In this document: positions 17,308-25,625 of the stretch, in pieces
Numbering within the stretch: position 1 is the stretch's first letter
Layout of the letters: each line of letters opens with the position of its first letter
Origin: Streptomyces lonarensis
GTDB lineage: Bacteria; Actinomycetota; Actinomycetes; Streptomycetales; Streptomycetaceae
Assembly (NCBI RefSeq): GCF_012033735.1
Contig: NZ_JAAVJD010000024.1
Location: 1-39,070, forward strand
Reading direction: 5' to 3'
Length of the DNA stretch: 39,070 bases
Position numbers and translations under genes: made by a program
The notes under the pieces: model-generated
What the model was told of the DNA's origin: nothing
Seen by the model: only the letters and a program-made list of their open reading frames with translations
Databases searched by the model: none

Positions 17308-17843
17308 ACCCGCCCTCGAACGGCGCCCGGCCTTCGGTGGAGCGAACGTCGCCGCTCGACGGGCCGGTGACCGAAGCGGACGCCCCCGTGGCCGCCGCGT
17401 GGCGGGTGCAGGGCTACTGGGCCGAGACGGTGGCCCGGTCGCCGGACGCCGGCGGCGAGTGGCACCTCGGCGGCTGGTGGGCGCCGGGCGCGTGGGGTGC
17501 GCTCACCTGGATACGGCAGGAAGGGCTGCGCCTCGGCCACGCGCTCGGGCCCGACTGCGAGGCCGCGTCCGTGTTCCGCGACTGGGCCGCCGACACTGCC
17601 TATCTCCGCGTCCAGCTCGCGGCGCTGCTCGCCGGGCGTCCGGTCTCGGTCAACACCCGCGGTCCGGACCGGATCTGCGCTGCCGGGCAGCACTCCCGCG
17701 CCCCCGGAGCGGACAGCGGGCGCGCGGTCGAAGTCCTCTACTCCGTCTCCGCCCGCCCTGTCCGCCGCCATGCCCGCGCGCTGCTGTTCCCGCGACCGGA
17801 ACACCCGGTAGCGCTGGGGCCGTCCCGCTCACCGGCCGTCTGA
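17304..17843 (+). CDS. Hypothetical protein
   Basis: A 179-aa cytoplasmic protein with no signal peptide or membrane helix. The middle section is Trp-rich (WHLGGWWAPGAWGALTWI, about residues 52-69), followed by a helical stretch (FRDWAADTAYLRVQLAALLA). The ends look unstructured. I do not recognise it. The GTG start overlaps the stop of the preceding small gene by 4 bases, and the next gene begins 26 bases after its stop, so the three form one rightward transcription unit beside the XRE/DUF397 locus. Confidence 0.6.
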   Translation: MNPPSNGARPSVERTSPLDGPVTEADAPVAAAWRVQGYWAETVARSPDAGGEWHLGGWWAPGAWGALTWIRQEGLRLGHALGPDCEAASVFRDWAADTAYLRVQLAALLAGRPVSVNTRGPDRICAAGQHSRAPGADSGRAVEVLYSVSARPVRRHARALLFPRPEHPVALGPSRSPAV

Positions 17844-17869
17844 CCGACCACCACCCCCGAGGAACCACC

Positions 17870-18103
17870 GTGTTCGAAGACATCAGCTTCGCCAACTCCG
17901 ACCGCGAGGAGGCCGAGGACGCCGCCCGCGAGCTGTTCAACCATGTCAAGGAGCTCGGCGTACGCCTGGACGACATCGATGTGCTCGACCCCTGCGACGG
18001 ATGCCGTCGGTCCGGTTACCTCGTCCACCTCGGCAACCTCACCACCGACGACGTCGCGATCCTCAACACCGCGCTGCGTACCCGCCCCGCCACGTCTCCG
18101 TGA
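17870..18103 (+). CDS. Small protein with CxxC motif
   Basis: A 77-aa acidic protein (start VFEDISFANSDREEAEDAAR). It contains one CDGC motif followed by RRSGYLVHLGNLTTDDVAIL. A single CxxC could bind a metal with a partner or be redox active, but this is only inference. GTG at 17870 has GAGGAA 6 bases upstream. It is the third gene of the small rightward unit. No family is recognised. Confidence 0.6.
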   Translation: MFEDISFANSDREEAEDAARELFNHVKELGVRLDDIDVLDPCDGCRRSGYLVHLGNLTTDDVAILNTALRTRPATSP

Positions 18104-18207
18104 CGGGAGGAACGGCCACGGCGGGAACGGCGCGGCATCCGGGCGAGGGGCGGGCCGCGGCGGCGTGCGGTCTTTCGCGCCCCGGCGGCCGGTGCCACGC
18201 TGGGGTG

Positions 18208-19578
18208 ATGGACGACCTCCTCGTGGCACGTCTCCGCGAGGGCCTGCCGGTCGAGGCGGTCCTCACCGATCCCGACGTCACCGTCGCCTACGCCCGCGAC
18301 CGGGCCGGCTTCTGCCCGGCGGGGGTGCCCGCCGCGGTGGTGGTGGCACGCACCGTGGACCAGGTGCGGCACACGCTCCGCACCGCGACCGAACTGGGCG
18401 TTCCTGTCGTCCCGCAGGGTGCCCGGACCGGGCTGTCCGGGGCGGCCAACGCCGCGGACGGCTGGCTGGTGCTGTCGTTGGCCCGCATGGACCGCATCCT
18501 GGAGATCGACCCGGTCAACCGCATCGCGGTCGTCGAACCGGGCGTGGTCAACGCCGACCTCACGCGGGCGGTGCAGGTGCACGGGCTGACGTACCCGCCG
18601 GACCCCTCCAGCTGGGAGGAGTGCACCATCGGCGGGAACATCGCGACCGGTTCGGGCGGGCTGTGCTGCGTGAAGTACGGCGTGACCGCCGAGTACGTGC
18701 TCGGGCTGAAGGTGGTGCTTGGCGACGGGCGGCTGCTGCGCACCGGCCGCCGCACGGCGAAGGGCGTGGCCGGGTACGACCTGACCCGGCTGTTCGTCGG
18801 TTCGGAGGGCACGCTCGGGGTGGTGGTCGGCGCGGTGCTGGCGCTGCGCCCGTTGCCGCCGCCGCAGTTGGTGCTGGCCGCGGAGTTCCCCTCGGCCCGG
18901 GCAGCCGGGGAGGCGGTCTGCGCCGTCATGACGGCGGGGCACACCCCGGCGATGCTGGAGCTGATGGACGCAACCAGCATCCGCGCCGTCAACACGCTGC
19001 TGCACATGGGGCTGCCGCCGACGACGGAGGCGCTGCTGCTGATCGCCTCGGACGGGCCGGACCCCGCCGCCGAACTGTCGGCGCTCGCCGAGTTGTGCAC
19101 GGCGGCCGGGGCCACGACGGTCGTCCCGGCCGACACCGTCGCGGAGTCCGAACTGCTGCTGGCGGCGCGCCGATCGGCGCTGGTCGCGCTGGACGCGGTC
19201 AAGGGCGCCTCCATGATCGACGACGTGTGCGTACCGCGCGACCGCCTGGCCGACCTGCTGGAGGGAGTGGCCGCGATCGGTGCGCGCCACGGGCTGACGA
19301 TCGGGGTGTGCGCGCACGCCGGGGACGGCAACACCCATCCCACGGTCTGCTTCGACCCTGCCGACGCTGACGAGGGACGCCGCGCGCGGGAGTCGTTCGA
19401 CGAGATCATGGCGCTCGGACTGGAGCTGGGCGGCACCATCACCGGGGAGCACGGCGTGGGCGTGCTGAAGAAGGAGTGGCTGGCACGGGAGTTGGGGCCG
19501 GTCGGCGTCGAAGTGCAGCGGCGGCTGCGGGAGGCGTTCGACCCGGCGGGCATCCTCAACCCCGGCAAGGTGCTCTGA
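18208..19578 (+). CDS. FAD-linked 2-hydroxyacid oxidase/dehydrogenase (GlcD-like)
   Basis: The 456-aa flavoprotein has the length and motifs of the glycolate/D-lactate dehydrogenase GlcD family. The PCMH-type FAD domain fills residues 35-215 (VVPQGARTGLSGAAN; CTIGGNIATGSGGLCCVKYG). The C-terminal cap carries CAHAGDGNTHP, which has the metal-binding His residues, and GEHGVGVLKKEWL. It would oxidise glycolate or another D-2-hydroxyacid; no glcE or glcF partner gene is beside it, so it may act alone. ATG at 18208 has GGGGTG before it and a CACGCT hexamer ending 6 bases upstream, so it may be leaderless. It follows the small-gene unit by about 105 bases. Confidence 0.88.
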   Translation: MDDLLVARLREGLPVEAVLTDPDVTVAYARDRAGFCPAGVPAAVVVARTVDQVRHTLRTATELGVPVVPQGARTGLSGAANAADGWLVLSLARMDRILEIDPVNRIAVVEPGVVNADLTRAVQVHGLTYPPDPSSWEECTIGGNIATGSGGLCCVKYGVTAEYVLGLKVVLGDGRLLRTGRRTAKGVAGYDLTRLFVGSEGTLGVVVGAVLALRPLPPPQLVLAAEFPSARAAGEAVCAVMTAGHTPAMLELMDATSIRAVNTLLHMGLPPTTEALLLIASDGPDPAAELSALAELCTAAGATTVVPADTVAESELLLAARRSALVALDAVKGASMIDDVCVPRDRLADLLEGVAAIGARHGLTIGVCAHAGDGNTHPTVCFDPADADEGRRARESFDEIMALGLELGGTITGEHGVGVLKKEWLARELGPVGVEVQRRLREAFDPAGILNPGKVL

Positions 19579-19642
19579 CCGTCGGGACGATACGGCACCC
19601 GAGGGGCGACCCGCCGCGCGTGCTCCCGGCCGGGCGGCCGGG

Positions 19643-20641
19643 TCACTCCCCGGCGCCGCCCTCGGGCCCGGTGACGTCGGAGCCCCGCTCGGCCGGGCGT
19701 GAGTCGCCGGGGGCGTCCCCTCCCCGAACGTCCGCCCCCGGAACCTCCGCTCCCGGACTGCCCGCACCCGGACTGCCCGCACCCGGAAGCCCCGGGGCGC
19801 CGGGCGTCCCGGCGGTGCCGTGCCCGTCGGCCGTGTGCGGGCCCGGGTCGCCACCGCCGCGTGCTCCGCAGAGGTCGTCCAGCAGGTCGCGCCGCCGACG
19901 GGCGGGCGGCTCCGCCAGCCACGGGAGGAAGGCGCCGTGCCAGGTGGCGGCGGCATCGTCGACGACCTCGGCGAGCCCACGCCGGAGCCGGCCCCGGGCG
20001 GCGAGCAGCACCGGGGCGAGGAGCGGCCGGGCCGGGCCGCGACCGTGCAGGGTGAGCGTGACCGCCACCTCCCAGCCGTCGCCGTCCGGCGTGCTGGTGT
20101 GCGTCGTCGCCAGCTCGACCCGGGCCCGGCCGAGCGGGTGGTCGGCCTGGGCCACCACCGCCACCGCACCCTCCGCGCAGTACCAGACGTCGATGTCGGC
20201 GCGGAGCGTGCCGGTGATGCGTTTCACGCCCAGCGGCCCGGGCCCGGTGGTTGCCGTGGCCGCGCCCTCGGCGGTGACCAGCGCCGGATCGGCAGGGGTG
20301 GCGAAGCGTGCCTCGCCGGCGATCTCGCCGGACGCCACGGCCACGGCGAGGCCGCGCCCGGCGTCCCAGCGGGTGAGGGTGACGTCGACGGTCTCGCCCT
20401 CCCCGGCGGGGCCGTCGGGCCGCGCGGCCGGGTCGGCCTCCTGGAAGCGGTAGGCGGCACCGGGGCGGAGGTGGTCGCCGCCGAGTGGCCTGACGTCCGG
20501 CACGCGGCGGCCGTCCTCCGCGACGATGCGGCCGTCGACCACGCGGGTCCGCGCCAGGACGTCGAGGAGTTGGGCGACCAGAGCGGTCAGCTCGGCGTGG
20601 GGGACCACGCGGAGGGTGGTGGTGTGCCGCAGACGTGCCAT
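19643..20641 (-). CDS. Hypothetical protein with Gly/Pro-rich repeat tail
   Basis: A 332-aa protein with no visible signal peptide. Residues 1-250 look globular, with beta-rich stretches (VDVTLTRWDAG; GVKRITGTLRADIDVWYCAEG; VELATTHTSTPDGDGWEVAV), and I recognise no family. The last about 70 residues are a low-complexity tail with GAGSPGAGSPGAEVPGAD repeats, encoded partly by a 15-bp tandem repeat. ATG at 20641 is chosen because coding character fades upstream. No ribosome site is seen, and GATGCT ends 6 bases before the ATG, so it may be leaderless. It converges on the FAD oxidase. Confidence 0.65.
   Translation of the reverse strand: MARLRHTTTLRVVPHAELTALVAQLLDVLARTRVVDGRIVAEDGRRVPDVRPLGGDHLRPGAAYRFQEADPAARPDGPAGEGETVDVTLTRWDAGRGLAVAVASGEIAGEARFATPADPALVTAEGAATATTGPGPLGVKRITGTLRADIDVWYCAEGAVAVVAQADHPLGRARVELATTHTSTPDGDGWEVAVTLTLHGRGPARPLLAPVLLAARGRLRRGLAEVVDDAAATWHGAFLPWLAEPPARRRRDLLDDLCGARGGGDPGPHTADGHGTAGTPGAPGLPGAGSPGAGSPGAEVPGADVRGGDAPGDSRPAERGSDVTGPEGGAGE
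19755..19784. repeat. Two 15-bp tandem repeats in a coding tail
   Basis: GGACTGCCCGCACCC occurs twice in a row (19755-19769 and 19770-19784) and encodes part of the Gly-Ser-Pro repeat tail of the hypothetical protein. Confidence 0.85.
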
Positions 20642-21010
20642 GTCGGAAGCATCGCACGCGGCTCCCCCGGCCACGCCGCCCCGCCCGGGGCCGGTGTACG
20701 GGCGGATGCGTGGGCCGGCGCGTGGACCACCGGGGCCTGCAGGGTCCTGAAACTGGCCGGTAACCGCCGTGCGCGGGCGGCGCCGGGCCGCCGGCGGGCA
20801 GCACCCCCGTGGCGTGCGTTCCGTGCGCACCCGGACCGGCGGCCACGGCGATCGACGCTGCCGGGAACGGACGCCGCACGCGCCACCGGGAGACCCGGCA
20901 CACCCGGCACGTCCGGCACAACGCCGGGCGGCCCCGGTCCGCCGCACGGGGTGCGGTGGTCCGGGGCCGTCGGAGGCGTCCTCGGTCGAGCCGGGGTACC
21001 CGGCGCGGCG
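20642..21010. other. Non-coding region upstream of the hypothetical gene
   Basis: No gene is supported. It holds the leftward promoter of the hypothetical gene near 20642-20700 and the terminator hairpin of the substrate-binding protein gene at 20929-20969. Confidence 0.5.
20929..20969 (-). terminator. Terminator after the substrate-binding protein gene
   Basis: An 18-bp stem (20929-20946 with 20952-20969) with one T-T mismatch and one G-T pair closes a CGGGG loop. It begins 42 bases beyond the stop codon of the leftward gene. Confidence 0.7.
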
Positions 21011-22642
21011 TCAGAAGCGTTCGAGCTCCCAGAGGCGGAACTGACCGCCGGCGTCCCGCAGATGCTGGAGACCGGTGATCGAGCGGTCGGCGATCACGAA
21101 GGTGCGGTCCTGCCAGATCGGCACCACCACGGCCTCCTCCGCCGCCAGCATCTGGATCTCGCGGAACAGCTCGCCCGAGTTGCCGCGGTCCAGCTCGCTG
21201 CGGGTCTGCTGCATCAGCTCGGCCATCTCCTCGCTCTCCAGGCCGTGGGCCAGGGCGGAGTCGGAGCTGAGCAGCGCGTCGGTGTAGGTGTCCGGGTCGG
21301 TGAAGTCCGGGCGCCAGCCGATGAGGTAGGCGTCCAGTTCCTTCTTGTCCATGGCACCCGGCAGTGCGCCCGGCGTGTCGCCCTCCACCAGCGTGACGTT
21401 GAAGACGCCCTCCGCCTCCAGCTGCTGGACGACCAGCTCGGCCTCGGGCTGGTTGACGCTGGCGGCGAACCCGAGGGTGATGTTCACCGGCAGGCTGGTG
21501 CCGGACGCCATCACGTCGTCGATGGCGTCGTCGACGCTCTCCTGCGAGTACAGGTCGTAGTACGGCGTGCCGTGGCCGGTGACACCGACGGGGATCAGCG
21601 AGTAGGCCGGCTCCACGGTGTGCAGCCGCACGTCGCGGGCGATGGCGTCACGGTCGATCAGCATCGCGGCGAGCTTGCGGAGCTCCTTGTCGGCCATCGG
21701 CGACCCGCTGTCCATGGTGCTGACCAGGGCGCGGATGCTCAGACCGGTGGTCTCCGAGTAGCGGATGTCCAGGTCGTTGCGGTCGATGCGCTGGATGTCC
21801 TCCGGCTCCATCTTGCCGCCGTTGACATCGATCTCACCGCTCCGCCAGGCCTCTTCGAGGGCGGCGGAGGTGCCGAAGAACTTCAGGGTGACCGGGTAGT
21901 CGCTGACCTTGAGCGCGCCCTTGTAGTCCGGGTTCGGCTCCAGGACGGCCTGGCCGGTGGTGTCCGAGTCCTCGTCGTAGTCGGAGAACTCCGTCATCCG
22001 GTACGGGCCGGAGCCCACGGCGATCTCCGTCGGCTCGTCCTCCGCGTACTCCTCGCGGTCGAGGATCGAACCGACACCACCCGCGATCTTGAACGGGAAC
22101 GTCACGTCCGGCTCGGACAGTTCGAAGATGACGTCCATGCCGTCCACGCGGACCGCCTCGACGCCGCGGACCAGCTGAATCGGACCGCTGACGGCGAACT
22201 TGTCGTTCTTGGGGATCGACTCGTCTTCCTTCTCGGCCTACTGACGGTCGGCCATGACGTGGAAACGCTCGACGGAGAACGCGACGTCCTCCGGCGTGAC
22301 ATCGCGACCCGAGGTGAACTTCAGACCCTCACGGAGAGTGCAGCGGTACACCTGGTAGGCGTTGTCGGTGAACTCACACTTCTCGGCTGCGTCCGGCACC
22401 GGCTCCTCGGAGCCGGTGCTGATCGTCAACAGCCCCTGGTAGATGTTGCTGTACAGGTCCCAGGCTCCGGACGAGTAGGTCGCCACCGGGTCGAGACTGT
22501 CCACCCGGTCGGTGACACCGACCACAATCGGTTCCTTGGTGTCCCCACTGGACCGGAAGAGAAGCCACCCTCCCAGTGCTACGACTACCAGACCTACGGC
22601 AAGGCCAATGCCTATGCCTTTTTTGGCCCCCAACGCTCGCAC
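21011..22642 (-). pseudogene. ABC oligopeptide/nickel-type substrate-binding protein gene with internal TAG
   Basis: A 543-codon gene of the SBP_bac_5 family, extracellular binding proteins for peptide-type ABC importers. Codon 135 (22238-22240) is TAG, and the same frame continues on both sides (VERFHVMADRQ, stop, AEKEDESIPKND). The N-terminal piece of 134 residues has a membrane anchor (about 9-30) and the family opening VVGVTDRVDSLDPVAT. The C-terminal piece has GSGPYRMTEF, SGEIDVNGG and a DPDTYTDAL segment. Codon use and protein sequence look intact elsewhere, so the mutation is recent or a sequencing error; CAG, AAG or GAG could each give TAG by one change. The GTG at 22642 has AGAGAGG 8 bases upstream. 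No permease or ATPase genes adjoin. Confidence 0.85.
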
Positions 22643-22751
22643 TACGGTTGCCTCTCTTGCCTCGGACCTATGCGCGAGGGTCAGCCAATCACAGGGGGGT
22701 CACCCATGCACCAGCCGGGGGACAACGGACCGGCCACAACTCGCCCCGTGG

Positions 22752-23264
22752 TCAGTCGGCTACGGCACCCGGGACGGGCACACGGAACTCGACCTCGACG
22801 CTGTGGTCCTCCAGTCGCAACAGCACGCGCTCCTCACCGAGTTGAGGGGCGGAGGCAGCGAGGAGGTAGTCGCCCCTGCCCGGCGCCGTCACACTGAAGG
22901 CGCCGTCGGCGGCGCTGCGCGTCTTCGCCAGCTGCCGACCCCCCTCGCCGGGCACGGTGAGGGTGACGACGGCGCGCGGCAGCAGCACGCCGAGGGAGTC
23001 GCGGACGACGCCGCTCACGACCAGTACCGGCGGCTCCTGCGAGGCGACCGGCACGCCCGGCGGCTCTTCCGCGACGGCGGGGTCGGGAACAGTCGCGGTC
23101 CGGGCCGCGGAGTCGGGGGCGGGCGGCGGGCCCGAGGGGCCCTCACTCCCCGTCCCGGGTGCCGCTGCGACGGGCGGCGCGGCCTCGCCCGCCACCGGCG
23201 GGAACCCGCCCTCATCTGCCGGTCCGGCCGCTCCCACGGTGCCCCGTGACAGGGAATCCGTCAT
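22752..23264 (-). CDS. Carboxypeptidase regulatory-like (Cna-B-type) domain protein
   Basis: A 170-aa protein. Residues 1-80 are a Pro/Ala/Gly-rich low-complexity region. The C-terminal about 85 residues form a beta-sandwich of the carboxypeptidase regulatory/Cna-B type (VSGVVRDSLGVLLPRAVVTL, then SAADGAFSVTAPGRGDYLLAASA). Such domains are common in surface and signalling proteins, but no signal peptide or anchor is visible here, so the location is open. ATG at 23264 has GGGAG 8 bases upstream; ATG at 23279 is an alternative. It lies 109 bases upstream of the substrate-binding protein gene on the same strand and may be co-transcribed. Confidence 0.72.
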   Translation of the reverse strand: MTDSLSRGTVGAAGPADEGGFPPVAGEAAPPVAAAPGTGSEGPSGPPPAPDSAARTATVPDPAVAEEPPGVPVASQEPPVLVVSGVVRDSLGVLLPRAVVTLTVPGEGGRQLAKTRSAADGAFSVTAPGRGDYLLAASAPQLGEERVLLRLEDHSVEVEFRVPVPGAVAD

Positions 23265-23757
23265 GCCCCACACTCCCATCCACCCCGCCCGGAGAGCCCC
23301 GGCGCGGGCCGTGGTCTCTTGCCCAGCGTTGCCGTGTCGTTATCAAAGGACACCAGATTCGCCCGAATAGTTGACCGACAGGCGACGGGAAGTCGAAATC
23401 ATTGCACTCCGACGGCGGCGTCCGGTCTGTCCCTGCTCGGCCGTGGGCGGGGTCAAACCCGCCCCGAACAGCACGAAGACCCCGGTCGCGGGCCGCGGCG
23501 GCGTCGTCGGCACGGCTGCCGGACCGATCTGTATGCCGGTCACGCGTTCGGGCGTGTCAACCGGGCTTCACCGGATCGGCCACCCCGCCGCGGGAACGAA
23601 CCCGGGCACGGGGGGCAGCCGGCTCCGCGGGAACGGGCGCGTGCGAGGCGACTCGGGCGGGGCGGCGAGGCGGGCGCGGCGGACACGACTGTGCCCCCGG
23701 GCGTTGCCGGGGGCACAGCGGTGGGTGCGACGGGTGCGCGGCGGGGTGCCGCGGGGG
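23265..23757. other. Non-coding region with AT-richer promoter segment
   Basis: No gene is supported. The stretch around 23335-23410 is clearly less G+C-rich than its flanks and probably contains the leftward promoter of the Cna-B-type gene. The rest is G+C-rich up to the metallophosphoesterase terminator at 23689-23718. Confidence 0.5.
23689..23718 (-). terminator. Terminator after the metallophosphoesterase gene
   Basis: CTGTGCCCCCGG and CCGGGGGCACAG form a perfect 12-bp stem with loop GCGTTG, 40 bases past the stop codon of the leftward gene. Confidence 0.82.
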
Positions 23758-25134
23758 TCAGGCGGGGGCGAGCGTCAGGACGGTGATGTCCGGCTCGGCG
23801 CCGACGCGGACCGGCGGGCCCCAGGTGCCCGCACCGCGGGTGACGAACAGCTGCGAGTCGCCGTACTGCTCCAGCCCGGCGAGGGTCGGGTTGACCCGGG
23901 CCGCGATGATCGGGCCGGGCCAGACCTGCCCGCCGTGGGTGTGGCCGGAGAGCACGAGGTCCACGTCGTGGTCGACCGCGGTGTGGATGAGCTCGGGCTG
24001 GTGCGCGAGCACCACCACCGGCCGCTGCGGGTCGCGGCCGTCGAGCGCCTTGGCGAAGTCGGGGCCCTCGTAGCCGCCGCCGCGCTCGTCGGCGGCGATG
24101 TCGTTGACGCCGGCGATGTCGAAACCGGCCTCCAGTTCGACGCGGCTGTTGGCGAGGGAGGTCATGCCCAGCCGCTGGACGTGCTCCACCCAGGGGGTGG
24201 CACCGACGTAGTACTCGTGGTTGCCGGTGACGAAGAACACGCCGTCGCGGGCGCGGAGGTCGCCGAGGGGCTCGGCGGCGTGCCGCAGGTCCGGGACGGT
24301 GGCGTCGACCAGGTCGCCGACCATGGCGACCGCGTCGGTGTCGGTGGCGTTGACCGCCGCGACGACCCGCTCGCAGAAGGAGCGCCCCAGCGTGGTGCTC
24401 AGGTGCATGTCGCCGACGACGGTGATCCGGTAGCCCTCCGCGGCGGCGGGAAGGCCGGCCAGCCGGACGGTCACGTGCTTGGTGGCCAGCCGGCGGGCCG
24501 CCCAGACGCCGTAGCCGGTGGTGGAGACCGCGACGGCGGTGGCTCCGACGGCGACGGCGCGCGCGACGAACATGCGGCGGCTGACCCCGGCGCGCTCGGT
24601 CGGGGCGTCCTCGTCGCCCCGGCCCGCGCCGGCGTCCTCGGGGGGCAGGGCCCCCGCGTCGCCGCGGGCGTCGGCACTCCGGCGGTCGCCCCCGGTGGCA
24701 CCGTCGGCCGTGGCGCTCTCGGCCGCGACGGTGGCGTGCTCGCGGTCCTCGGCCGCCGTGGCGGCGTCCGCCTCCCGGGTGCGGTCACCCGCGCCGTCGG
24801 CGGCCGGGCCGCGCGCCGCGTCCCGGCGGGCGAGCCAGAGCCGCAGCAGCGGCCGCACCGCCTCGCCGACCAGCAGGGAGAGCACCAGGTAGAGCAGGAC
24901 CACGAGCCAGACATAGCCGGGCCAGGCAAGCACCTGGCGCAGCGCGAACGGCGCCTCGTAGGCGTCGCCGACACGGGAGACGACCACGAGCAGCGGGAGC
25001 AGCACCAGCAGGGTCGTGCCGACCTTGCGCCAGGTACTGCCGCGTTCCGACACGTCCCGCACCAGTCGGAGCCACAGATACCAGTGGACCACCGCGATGA
25101 GCGAGAGGATCACGGTGAAGAACACGACCATCAC
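23758..25134 (-). CDS. Membrane-anchored metallophosphoesterase
   Basis: A 458-aa protein. The N-terminal part has three hydrophobic segments (about 1-22, 39-53, 70-92). A charged, Ala-rich linker (105-185) follows, then a twin-arginine-like SRRMFVARA at 185-193 with a fourth hydrophobic segment. The calcineurin-like phosphoesterase domain runs from about 235 to the end, with all metal motifs: GDMH (241-244), GDLVD (273-277), GNHE (304-307) and SGHTHGG near 375. The domain probably faces outward. YkuE/YaeI-type relatives hydrolyse phosphoesters, including lipid-linked ones, but the substrate here is unknown. The start (GTG at 25134) overlaps the stop of the upstream small membrane protein gene, so the pair is translationally coupled. 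Confidence 0.88.
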   Translation of the reverse strand: MMVVFFTVILSLIAVVHWYLWLRLVRDVSERGSTWRKVGTTLLVLLPLLVVVSRVGDAYEAPFALRQVLAWPGYVWLVVLLYLVLSLLVGEAVRPLLRLWLARRDAARGPAADGAGDRTREADAATAAEDREHATVAAESATADGATGGDRRSADARGDAGALPPEDAGAGRGDEDAPTERAGVSRRMFVARAVAVGATAVAVSTTGYGVWAARRLATKHVTVRLAGLPAAAEGYRITVVGDMHLSTTLGRSFCERVVAAVNATDTDAVAMVGDLVDATVPDLRHAAEPLGDLRARDGVFFVTGNHEYYVGATPWVEHVQRLGMTSLANSRVELEAGFDIAGVNDIAADERGGGYEGPDFAKALDGRDPQRPVVVLAHQPELIHTAVDHDVDLVLSGHTHGGQVWPGPIIAARVNPTLAGLEQYGDSQLFVTRGAGTWGPPVRVGAEPDITVLTLAPA

Positions 25135-25406
25135 GAACTACCCCTTTGCTGACCGGCGCTGTCGCCGCTCTCACGACGAAGGACGCGCAGGCTGCGGAAA
25201 CCGATGACACCGATGGCGGTGCCGAGCAGGAAAGACACGACGGTGAGAGTGAGGTGCACCCAGAAGTACCCTGTGGGGTCCCCGTCGGCATCGAACGCGA
25301 GGCCGCTGCCGTCCCGGTAGAGGTTGCGCAGGAAACTGATCCAGATGAACCAGCTCCACACGCCGAAGGCGAGCAGGAACCAGGAGGGACCGCGGCCGAG
25401 CTTCAC
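25131..25406 (-). CDS. Small two-helix membrane protein
   Basis: A 91-aa protein with two hydrophobic helices (about WFLLAFGVWSWFIWISFL and YFWVHLTLTVVSFLLGTAIG) and a basic C-terminus (FRSLRVLRRESG). Homologues occur next to the same phosphoesterase and dacC genes in other streptomycetes as far as I recall. Function unknown. GTG at 25406 has GGAGA 7 bases upstream and fits the first helix. A longer frame upstream to 25517 is Pro/Arg-rich and unlikely. Its stop overlaps the phosphoesterase start by 2 bases. Divergent from dacC across about 220 bases. Confidence 0.78.
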   Translation of the reverse strand: MKLGRGPSWFLLAFGVWSWFIWISFLRNLYRDGSGLAFDADGDPTGYFWVHLTLTVVSFLLGTAIGVIGFRSLRVLRRESGDSAGQQRGSS

Positions 25407-25625
25407 AGGTGGTCTCCGTAGCGGGGAGGGCAGCCGGGACTGCCGTTGCCCGTCCAGTATCACCGGAGGCGTCGCGGGCGCCCGTGGCGGGTCCGGCCGC
25501 CCGGAGGCGGGCGGCACTCGCCCGGATGCACCATCGGCTGCGCCGGATGCGCGGCGGGAGTCACCGGTTCGGCGCCACCGGGTGGTCGCGCACGCACCGG
25601 TCCTGGGTACGTTCAGGTCGTGTCG

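Noticed and set aside
23371..25152. Very long rightward open frame opposite the metallophosphoesterase
   Set aside because: It is antisense to a gene with all four metallophosphoesterase motifs and has no recognisable domains.
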